From Hirsutella rhossiliensis (Eukaryota; Ascomycota; Sordariomycetes; Hypocreales; Ophiocordycipitaceae): DNA of 64,000 nt. The position numbers and the translations under genes were made by a program. Below, piece after piece: positions 54,864 to 64,000 of this stretch. Below the pieces are notes generated by a model. It searched no databases and was not told the DNA's origin. It saw only the letters and a list, made by a program, of their open reading frames with translations. The stretch is from positions 3,844,001 through 3,908,000 of the forward strand of contig NW_025408671.1 in the NCBI RefSeq assembly GCF_020360975.1. Reading direction: 5' to 3'. Within the stretch, counting starts at the first letter, position 1, and each line of letters starts with the position of its first letter.

Positions 54864-57739
54864 GGTCGCGGTGTTGTGAGTGACGGATTCGCCTATCGAT
54901 GCGCTGGGTATCGACGAGCGAATGTGGTGACGGGGAATGGAGTCGCTGAGGCACTCGGAGTCGCTTGCATGTAGGCAAGCTCGGACACTCCAAATTTTGC
55001 CGATAGGGCTTTCATGCCCTTCAGCCCCTCCATGCGTCACGTGCTGACCCACACATTTATCTGTTACGACCCGCGCCACAGTTAGCCCCGTCCGTCCCCT
55101 GCCCGCTCGCCCGCGCCACACATGCTGCGCGCGCTTGTGGCATGAGGAAGGTCAATGGTGGAGCTGGAACAGACGTGCCAGGGGAGATTTCACAGTGAGG
55201 ACTGGGACCTCGTAGAAGCCATGTCGCCTTTCCAGGCGAGGTGACGAAGGACTTCAACGACATCCCACCGCGTCTCAAACCACTCATCGGCGTTGCGGTG
55301 ACGAGGTCAACTCCAGACGAGCCACCGACCGGTACAGCCTGGCACATCAAAGGACGTTCAAGGCACTACCACCTAAGCTGTCCAGCTGGCGCGAGTTGGC
55401 GAGGCGTCAGTGTCTTCGTGCATGATGTTCGAAGACCCCTACTCTGATAGGTAGATACAGAGAACCATTGCGCCAGGCAAAAGCGAAGCTCTCCGACCAT
55501 GACTGAAGAGTCCAATCAACAGGACAAATCGCCTTAACCGGAAGATGATGTTACGACAAATCGACAAATCATCCCTAATTTCCTTGTGCAAACCATTTGT
55601 ATTTCTCCCCTTCACGCTGCAGCAAGTCAACCATCATATATAATGCACTGCCGGTAGGTGAGTCCTGCGCCTAACACGTGCTTGCACTTCTTGTACGTCT
55701 TGATGAATGAGACTTCGGCGTGCTCGCGCCTCGAGCAACATGCACGGTATGTCCTTATGCATCTTCTACTACGCACGGCACATGCTACCGCTCGGCAGCG
55801 AGTTGTCGGCACCGGCAATTGCAAAGCATGCAGACCAGCAAGTTGGTGACCACCGAGGCGATTGTGGTTGACTTGACTTTTGACCTTGCAAGCTGGTCGG
55901 CTTTGCTTTGGGCCTGGTCACGATAGGTTCAAGAGTACAGACAACCCGACCAAAGTACACCTGTGTGGTCAGCTTGGCATTGGTGGAGGGGACAGCTTGG
56001 CCGTTCGTACACTGCCGTCGGCAACTTCAATTACAATACCAAGCAAGTGGATGACTTAGGGAGCAGGGGGAAAGGCTCATGGTTGAGAGACTGTAAACTG
56101 CGTAGTAAAGCATCTGGCTGATGAGGGTCGGGGTCCCTCCCCACGAGAGCAAGGAGCATTTGCTGCCTTTATAACGATGATCCTCGGAAAGAAAAGGAAG
56201 AAACAAACAAAGACGTGGGCACCCAATGTATTTGCCCCTGCAACTCATCCCAGTTTCTCGCGTGCCAGTCCCTCTATATCATCCTTGAGATCCGTCGCCA
56301 TTGGCGGGAGCCGAGAGCTGTGTTTGAAGTTCTCTTAGCCCTGCTGGTATTGGATTTTCTACTAGCCAGAGGTGTTTTTGACAGCTGATGCCCGTCCCTA
56401 AGCGGTCTCGGTCCTTTGAATCTTTGTCGAACCGATAGTCTTTCCTCTGGGGTCATCGGGCCAACTCTTCCTCAGTCGGCATCCCCTTGAGCTATAACTT
56501 GAAGCCATTGCCGACTCGGAGGAAACCCTTGAGTTAACAGACACGGCCTCAGCCTCCTGTCAGCCCCAACCATCATGGTCCGCCTTTGAGATGAAGACGG
56601 CAAAAGGCGGCGGAAGGCGGCGGAAGTCACCCGTGTTGGGTCGTCTATCTTCATTCTGGGCGTCGCCTTCCGGAGGTTCAGCCGATACAGGTTGCTAGTT
56701 ATAGACACCGTGCCCAATCGCTGGCTGCCATTGAGGGTCCAACACCTCCATTGGCCGGAGCTTCATGAAAGTTATACTCGTTGTATAAGCTGGTACCACG
56801 GCTTTCAATTCTCCCCCTGGATAAGAGTCGGGCTCGAGAGAGAGTAACATGAGAGTGCCTTGCCGGTCCCTCTCTCGGTCGGGTCGTGGCCCGGCTGACA
56901 GGCCGGCAATGCGAAAGACACGGCGGGCGGGTTTGGCCAAGCTTTGGTTTCCCTGAGTCTGCAACTTTCAAGCTGTCGATAAAGTACGAGTAACGGGGAT
57001 GCGATAGAGTACGAGCAAAGAGGAATGAGAAAACAAGTGGGCACCGGCTGTGTATCGCGGAAGCACAGCCTGCGCGCCTCGACAAGAACGCCGCCAACGG
57101 CATGCAAGAAATCACAAGCAAAGGAAAAGAAAGGCTGCAGATGGCAACAACGACATGGGACGATGGCTGCCCACATTGGGCCTTGGCGGCCTCGGTCTCG
57201 ACGTCGCTTCGTCGCTCCGTGGCCGCCAAGCCTAGGGCACCTTTACCCACTCGCCGCGCCAATGATGTATTTTCCGCCCTCATCACCAAGTCGCCGAACC
57301 TTGGTCCGGCTCGGGCTCGTTGCAGCTGCTGCCTGGGATCTCGGTGCGGGCGCGAGAGCTGTCGTCGCCAAGGCGTCTGCTTTTCGCCTTGTACCGTCGG
57401 TTGGTTCTGATGCCAGCACAGGCCCTCGAGATCCAACGCCTCTCGCACGATAGCGGCCCTCGCCAAGGCCCGACGTTGGAGTCCTTTCTCCTCTTCCTCG
57501 CCCTCCGACTTCTCGAGCCACCCAAGGTCCCATCTCTCACTCGACCCTTCCCGCGGTGAACGACTGCCCAGGCAATGCATGCGGACTCCGGCAGAGGCGA
57601 CACGAGCTTCGGACCTGGTCGCAGACTGCCAAATATCGCCCTCTGTCCGCATCGCTAGGCGACTCACCTTTGAGCTCGACACCGAGGGCGAAAGGTGCGG
57701 CAGCGGCTCGCCGGCCTCTGGTTCTCGAAGGCACCTAGA
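54864..57739. other. 2.9-kb region without a supported gene
   Basis: Includes the RPS15 promoter. The 361-codon minus frame 56699-57784 is Arg/Ser-rich, lacks family features and runs into the start of the plus-strand gene at 57740; I read it as chance. A GGCGGCGGAA repeat lies near 56590-56625. Confidence 0.5.
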
Positions 57740-58830
57740 ATGTCGTCGTCGTCGCCTGAGCCTGTCACAGGCCCATCCGCCCACCTACCGAGCTCGACCA
57801 CGGCATCGTCCTCACCACGACTGCTGCCTCCTCCGGCCCAGAGGCCTCTCGCGACCGAGGTCTTCCCGCACGTGACGACGCACTGGACAAAGCCGCAGAG
57901 CTGTACGTGGACTTATGTAGCCGACAGCCAGTCCCGGCCCGCCTCCCAAGGTGCTGTTGCCTGGCTGGATCTGCAGCCCATACCCGGCGCAAGCACCCTG
58001 TCATGCTACCCCGACGGCATGTTCTCCGGGGGACGTACGGGAGTCTTTAGCCCGGCCACTTGCCCCAGTGGCTGGACGACCGTGTCTCTTCGCATCAATA
58101 CCGAGAAAGACTTGGCCGAGCCCGTCACCACCACAGCCGTGTGCTGCTCGTCGTATGTGGGCATATTCAAGGTTCGCTTTCCCGGCACACCCGCTGACCC
58201 GCGTTGCGTAGCTACTACACTCTCGACGGCTCTTACTGTAAACGCTCGGTTCCAACCGTGCTGGCCGTTCCAATCACTTACAATCACACGGCTGGTACAT
58301 ACGAGGTCATGTCGAGCTCGACTACGACCTTGTACAGTGCCACCATTGCCGTAAACACCATCCGCGCGCTCTTCATGGAGCAGGACATGAGCCTGCTGGG
58401 CCTGACGGACGACGAGGAGATTAGTGAGGATGAGGTTCATGGGAACCCGCTCCCGCTAGGGGCGCGCATTGGCGCTGCCATTGGGGTGGCCATATTTTCC
58501 CTGCTATCCATAGGGGCAGTCATATTCTGCCTGTTGCGGTGGCGGCGGTCGCGGAGGAGGCAGGCCAAGGGGCTCAGATCGCACGAGCTCGGCAGTGTGT
58601 ATGGAAGACGGCTTCGCACCCACGACTCTCTTGCGGTACGCGAGGGCCATGCGGCTGAACCACCACCAGCATACGAAGCCTCTGGGCCGACGAACGGCTT
58701 CCGGGGACGCGGGGCCGACAATGCCCGGCAGGATGAAATCAGGAGTCTTGTGGCACAAAAGGAAGCCATCCAGCTGCGCATCGAGGAGCTGGAGAGGATA
58801 GGTACGGATGCTGAGGCAATATCACGGTGA
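57740..58830 (+). CDS. Single-pass membrane protein with Ser/Thr-rich ectodomain
   Basis: Exons 57740-58152 and 58212-58830 (59-bp intron gtatgt...gtag) give 343 residues. The N-terminal part is Ser/Pro/Thr-rich. A Cys-bearing module follows (CTWTYVA, LSCYPDGMF, TCPSGWTTV, AVCCSSYYTLDGSYC). One membrane helix (GAAIGVAIFSLLSIGAVIFCLLRW) is followed by RRSRRR and a cytoplasmic tail with PPPAYEA and a C-terminal coiled coil (EIRSLVAQKEAIQLRIEELE). No signal peptide is seen after this ATG, so an upstream exon may be missing. The layout resembles the 26353-27786 protein. Function is unknown. Confidence 0.75.
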
Positions 58831-59839
58831 TTCTCCGATGGCGCAGCTTTCCGGGCATACAGAGTAGTTGCCGGCCTTGTTACCCAGCAGTGACGCAGCC
58901 AAGCTGGTGCGAGACAGGGGACCGACGCCGCATCGTGGTGAAGTTCGGACGCACATGGCCACCCGCGCTTTCGTTTCAAGGAGCCCGAGGTCGTTGGACA
59001 CGCTCAGTGGTGTCTTGGGCAATGCCGGTCCATCCCACGCGGAGGTGTTTGTGTGTGTTTGACTCGCGTTAGGAGCTGTAACGACTGACGTTAGCAGACT
59101 GCTACCTACCCTAGAGAACACGGACGCAAGGTCCCGAGCGGGAGCACCCGAATCAAAAACAGGACCGCCGGTCAATTGACGAGGCGAGGGATAAAGTCGG
59201 CACGCATTAATTAGCGCTCTGTCATCTCCGGGTTGATGCTGTCGACGTCTGCCGTGTCTGCATCTGTCAACCGCTTCTCGACGGCATCAGGTACTGCAGG
59301 GCTGCCAAGCAAGATCGAGCGAGGACTTTTTGATGCCGGTTGCCAAGTACCGATATGTAGCTTCTCATTACCTTCTTCCCCCGCGGTGCAGCAATGCCAC
59401 GCAAATCAACCTCCATCCGTGGCTTTGGTACCTTCGCCAATGAACCTACCCACCAAGTATCGTGTTCCGTTTCCAGGCCCTGGATGAGGCTGGTCTTGGT
59501 GGAGCGCCCCTAGTGGTAGCCGGGCATTAGCGGGCAGGACGTCCCCTGGATCCAGGGCATCCACAATGCACGGCGCCAATTAGCGGTGAGGGAGTCGCTG
59601 AAACTTGACTCGACAGCGAGACAGTGACACCGTCCTTGCAGATACCCCACTGAACATCCCCCGGCTCGGTACCTGAGGTCACTCGAATTTCCAGACCCCG
59701 CCAATTGTAATTGAAGCATCCCCAAGCCCATGCCCCTATTCACTTCACGCGCTCCGCGCCTCTTACATCTGCCGCCCTCGTCAAGATCCCCAGCTTCTAC
59801 CTGTCACGACAACATCTTTGAAATTGTCTTGGTTCGACA
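58831..59839. other. Intergenic region with the alpha-tubulin promoter
   Basis: About 1 kb upstream of the tubulin start. No supported frame. Confidence 0.5.
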
Positions 59840-61468
59840 ATGAAGGGCGAGGTGAGCAACAGCTGCGGTGAGAGCCGGGCGCTGTGGACGGACAACCTCT
59901 CGTCCGTCCTCCACGATTCATGCACTCATCATTGCTAACCCCTTTCCCGACAGATCCTTCATATTCACCTGGGCCAGGCTGGCACCCAGCTCGGAAACTC
60001 TGCCTGGGAGCTGTGCGTCAACTTGTCCCCAAGCCATCACCGCCGCTGACCGCAGCGGCTACAGTTACCTCTTAGAGCACGGCCTAGGCCCCGACGGCCG
60101 TCCCGACCCCAATGGCCCAGATGTCGGCGACCCGGGCTCCTTCGAGACATTCTTCACCGAGACGAGCAGCGGCAAGCATGTGCCTCGCTCCATCTTCATG
60201 GACCTAGACCCGTCCCCCATCGACGAGATCCGCACCGGCCCCTACCGCCAGCTTTTCCACCCCGAGTTGCTTATGAGCGGCAAGGAAGATGCCGCCAACA
60301 ACTACGCCCGCGGCCACTACACCATTGGCAAGGAGATGGTCGACAGTGTCATTGATCGCGTTCGCCGCGTGGCCGGTGAGTTGTCTCCCAGCATCGCACG
60401 CGGGCCAACGCTGACTGACACGCCGGTGCGCAGACAACTGCCAGTCTCTCCAGGGCTTCTTGATCTTCCACTCCTTTGGAGGTGGTACTGGCTCCGGCTT
60501 CGGCTCCCTTCTCTTGGAGCGCCTGGCTACCGAGTACGGCAAGAAGACTAAGTTGGAATTTGCCGTCTATCCAGCGCCTCGCGTCAACACGGCCGTCGTC
60601 GAGCCTTACAACGCCGTCCTGTCCACTCACAGCACCATAGAGAATTCCGACTGCACCTTCCTTGTCGACAACGAGGCCGTCTATGACATTTGCCGCCGAA
60701 ACCTCGATCTCCCCCGGCCTTCGTACGACCACCTCAATCGCCTGATTGCCCAGGTCGTCAGCTCCATCACCTCGTCGCTCCGCTTTGACGGTGCCCTCAA
60801 CGTCGACCTCAACGAGTTCCAGACCAACCTGGTCCCCTATCCTCGAATTCACTATCCCCTGATAAGCTACGCCCCGGTCGTGTCCGCTGCCAAGAGTGCG
60901 CACGAGAGCTTCAAGGTCCACGACCTCACCTTCCAGTGTGAGTTTTGTACCAACCAAGTCCCTGGCAGCATCGTGGTACTGACGGGACCCAGGCTTCGAG
61001 CCCAACAACCAGATGGTTGTCTGCGACCCTCGGAACGGCAAGTACATGGCTGTTGCTCTGCTGTACCGTGGCGACGTCGTTCCCCGCGACTGCACGGCTG
61101 CCATCACCGCCTTGAAGGCCAAGGCATCGTTCAACCTTGTCGAGTGGTGTCCGACTGGGTTCAAGCTTGGCATCAACTACCAGAAGCCCGTGGCAGTCCC
61201 GGTCCCTGCCGAGGACGGCGGCCTGGCTTCCGTCGAGCGCTCCGTCTCCATGCTTTCCAACACGACTGCCATTGCCGAGGCGTGGTCTCGACTCGACCAC
61301 AAGTTCGACCTCATGCACAGCAAGCGTGCCTTTGTGCACTGGTACGTCGGCGAGGGCATGGAGGAGGGCGAGTTCACCGAGGCCCGCGAGGATCTCGCTG
61401 CGCTCGAGAAGGATTACGAGGAAGTCGCCGCAGACTCCTACGAGCCCGAGGAAGAGCCCGAGTATTAA
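59840..61468 (+). CDS. Alpha-tubulin
   Basis: Five exons: 59840-59851, 59954-60012, 60065-60375, 60434-60937 and 60993-61468. They code 453 residues. Introns are short with consensus ends (gtgagc, gtgcgt, gtgagt donors). Diagnostic segments are [20 protein letters not shown] near the start, the GTP-binding [53 protein letters not shown] and an acidic tail ending EEPEY with the detyrosinatable Tyr. It pairs with beta-tubulin to build microtubules. Ascomycetes often carry two alpha-tubulins; I cannot tell which isotype this is. The first coding exon is just 12 nt (MKGE). Confidence 0.96.
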
Positions 61469-61961
61469 CGGGGCCGTGGTGACACATCTCGCCCGCCCGA
61501 CATGACTGGATGCTCGAACTTGATGCGGCGCCCTCTTTATGCTGGGCGTCGATGTGGTGTACAAAGACGGTTGTTGAATCATGGAAGCTGTGTTTGAATC
61601 AATGCTTTGGGGTCGTGCAAAGTTTGGGCTGTACATACTTCCGTCGCCCTTGGCATAGAAACCGGGTCCACGATGCTTTAGAAGATTGGTCGTTTTGTTG
61701 CCAAGTTTGATACTTGAGAGGATTCCCCAGCTGGATAGAAGCAGGCAGGCAAATTCGATTTCCGTTTCCTTGTCCCCGTCGTCGTGGTGCTCGTGCTTCG
61801 GCTTGAGCGGTCCGGGGCTGAGCCGCGGATAGAAGTCATATGAAGTGCATGAGGCGACAAGCGAAACCGGCTCGAGTCCCATGATCACCGCAGCTTCACT
61901 TGGTACGTGGCCATTCTTACAAAGCGTCAACCTCTGGCCCGTATGCCCCCCTTCAACTCGC
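61469..61961. other. Convergent 3' region of alpha-tubulin and NOP12
   Basis: 493 bp between the two stop codons, holding both 3' UTRs. No gene seen. Confidence 0.5.
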
Positions 61962-63776
61962 CTACGCCGACTTCTTCCACCCCGCCGCCCGGCGCGCACC
62001 CCTGTTCTTGGGCCTCCCCGATTTCCCGGACGACTTCTTGCCCAGCTTGAGGTCCTTGGGGCGGCCGTCCTTGGCCGACGCCCTCCTGCCCTCGAAGACG
62101 ATCTGCTCGGGCGACTTGTTGACGCCGCCGGGAGCCCTGATCCGGTGTTTGGCGGCACCAGCGCGGCCGAGGAGCTTGCCGGCACGCCCCGCGGCGGCCT
62201 GTTCCTCGGCCGTCGACTTGTGCTCGTACTTGGTTCTGCGCTCGGCTTCGCTGGATGCGATTGCCTTTGCCTTGATGCGCTCCTGGGCCGAGGCCGTCTT
62301 GCGGGGATCCTTTGCTCGGGTCACACGGAGCGGTCGGGGGAGCATGGGTGGAAACTTTTTGCCGTCGAGTAGCAGAGCAGATTCGACGTCATTGCCGTCC
62401 TGGTAGATGTTAGTTATGGTGAACAAAACCAGAGGCAGCCGTTGGACCTTGGACCAAAGCAGCCAGACTCACATAAAACTGCACGTAAGCAAAGCCCTTG
62501 CCCACCCTGGTCTTGGGATCTCGCACAACGCGGACGTTTTCCACCTTGCCCTGTTTCAAGAATGTCCTCCACAGTCCTTCTTCCACATCCGACGGAATCT
62601 TATTGCGCTTCTTCTCAACCGTCTTGCCTGTGCTGTCCGTCTTGAGGACCGTCTCGTCGTCCACGAAGCCCAGGTTGCCCACGAAGACGCAACGCCGGTG
62701 AGCCATGACACTTGGGTGGGCGACACTGTCTACCCTGATGTGCCGGCCCAAGACCTCGCTCCCATTCAGTTCGGCAGCAACCTTTCTTGCGGCTGCGGGC
62801 GATGAGAAGACGGCGTAGGCGTTGGCAGACTGGGTCGTAGCGCTCATGACCGACTTTGTGATGTAGGCAGCTCTCTTGGGCATGGAGCCGGTAGAAAAGG
62901 CGACGGAGCGGAAGCGGATCGACTCTAGCCTCTGAGGGGCTGCCGTGTCATTCTGATCGAGGACCGACGACAGGTGGGTAATGAGCATCTTCTTGGCCTT
63001 TTTGGAGGTGATGGCTTCCGCGGACACGTTGCCCAGAAACACGGTTCGGCCTGCCTTTTCCAGATCTGGTGCGCCGGAGTCTTGACCCAGGCTTTCATGC
63101 ACAGGCACGTCTTGGTCGCCATCGACGTCGCCTTGTTCAGCTTTCAGGCGCTTCTCGGCGGGCTCGGTGACATCGTGCTTGGTCAGCTCCGCAAGATAGT
63201 TGGCTTCGAGGTCTTCGTTGTCTTCCTTTCTTTTGCGTTTCCGCTCTCGTCTTGGCTTTTCCGTCTCCGACGTCTCGTCGGCGGAGATGGCGTTGTCGGC
63301 ACTCGTAGCTCTTTCGCCTTGTGCGTCATTCCTGGAGCCATCCGAGGTGGGCTCGTCTTCGTCGCCATAGTCTAGCTCTTGGCTTGCTTCAGAGAGGACC
63401 TCGTCGTCAACTTCCTGGTCGCCGACCTCTTTGTCTTTGGTGTCAGGCACACTGAGCTCCTGCGCCGCCGGATAGCGCGTCTTGAGAGGCGCTTTTACGG
63501 GTCCAGACTGGGCGAGGTGTCAGCCACAAGGCAAATTGGGACAATCCAAAGAGACGGAGAGACCAGGGAAGAGAGAGAGAGAGAGAAAGACTCGCGACAG
63601 CTTACACTGGAGGCGAAGAGGGCATCGAGGGTGGGGTCAATTGCTTTGGAGGCAAGGCCCAGCGCCGGCGTCGATTTTCTTGAAGCATGTGTCAGCCACG
63701 TCAAGACAAGGGATGAGAAAATAAAGAAACCGACACCGCAGCTTCTAATGCCGGTCTTGACGTACCTTTTGGGCAT
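61962..63776 (-). CDS. nop12: Nucleolar RNA-binding protein 12 (Nop12-like)
   Basis: Four exons: 63766-63776, 63606-63678, 62473-63507 and 61962-62399, giving 518 residues. The start ATG 63776 gives MPKR joined to KSTPALG after a gtacgt...caag intron. An acidic, Lys/Arg-rich N-terminal region ([11 protein letters not shown]) precedes RRM1 (about 180-295; RTVFLGNVS as RNP2-like) and RRM2 (about 299-405; [11 protein letters not shown] and KGFAYVQFY as RNP2/RNP1). A basic tail ends [10 protein letters not shown]. Nop12 acts in pre-25S rRNA processing in the nucleolus. The first exon is 11 nt; the RNP1 motif is completed right at the last exon junction. Confidence 0.92.
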
Positions 63777-64000
63777 CCTGGGCAGCGGGATATGATGGGG
63801 CTCTTGCGAGAAGCGACGAGGTTTGTCGGCAGCCAGGCTTCTTCTCTGGTAGGTACGAAGTATGTATCGTAGATATTAGACCCGGGACTCGATGTTCACC
63901 GGAGGATAAAAATCGAACTTTTTTTTGTTGGTCCCAAAATCTCGGCAGCCAGCCAGGATCCCTGCGAGCGGAAGAATGCGTCATTGGCTTTTGCGGCCGC
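63777..64000. promoter_or_regulatory. Upstream region of NOP12
   Basis: 224 bp from the NOP12 start to the window edge, presumably leader and proximal promoter. It contains an A/T run (63918-63928). No specific factor site is claimed. Confidence 0.35.

Noticed and set aside
56699..57784. Open minus frame of 361 codons
   Set aside because: Arg/Ser/Gly-rich with no domain, and it overlaps the start of the better-supported membrane protein gene at 57740 and its promoter. Such frames are common in GC-rich intergenic DNA.

Overview
The window looks like nuclear DNA of a filamentous ascomycete, most likely a Sordariomycete and possibly Hypocreales. The evidence is short GT-AG introns (45-150 bp), GC-rich genes, recognisable fungal housekeeping proteins (uS19/RPS15, NOP12, alpha-tubulin, a complex I accessory subunit) and an 8.4-kb AT-rich tract with the mark of repeat-induced point mutation (RIP). 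The species cannot be named from the sequence.

Layout. 1-5216: 5' two-thirds of a minus-strand Ty1/copia retrotransposon (gag, protease, integrase, part of RT) with its 5' LTR. 5235-13640: RIP-destroyed DNA almost free of CpA/TpG, containing the corpse of a plus-strand chromodomain Ty3/gypsy element. 14323-16174: pogo/Fot-type DNA transposon with perfect 44-bp TIRs. 16547-17494: shrunken hAT element with 8-bp target duplication. 18042-18880: terpene synthase lacking its 5' end. 21652-23264: APH/choline-kinase-like protein. 23414-23914: Ulp1-like protease relic. 24273-25934: Gfo/Idh/MocA oxidoreductase. 26353-27786: Cys-rich single-pass membrane protein. 30487-31068: MITE. 31203-36370: an acyltransferase-3 gene cut in two by a 3.76-kb hAT element. 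36688-39476: second pogo-type element. 39964-46284: glycan-type locus (type II membrane protein, nucleotide-sugar transporter, and a nucleotidyltransferase/HAD phosphatase/kinase fusion). 48445-63776: quieter gene-bearing arm with a secreted protein, Nudix hydrolase, complex I subunit, RPS15, a second membrane protein, alpha-tubulin and NOP12.

The most interesting unit is 31-46 kb. One multidomain enzyme carries three bacterial-capsule-like activities: NTP transferase, DxDxT phosphatase and HGDxxxxN kinase. It is transcribed divergently from a nucleotide-sugar transporter and a Golgi-type type II membrane protein only 52 bp apart. Next to them is a membrane O-acyltransferase. Together they could activate, import, attach and acylate an unusual sugar or phospho-substituent on a cell-surface glycan; this is inference from domains and neighbourhood. 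The acyltransferase has been knocked out by hAT insertion, with pogo and MITE copies flanking it. Without the hAT the frame is open for 466 codons, so the loss is probably recent.

Every readable transposase or polyprotein here carries frame breaks, and nearly all I resolved are repaired by one base in a homopolymer run. The clearly single-copy genes read open. That pattern fits either decay or unpolished repeats in a long-read assembly.
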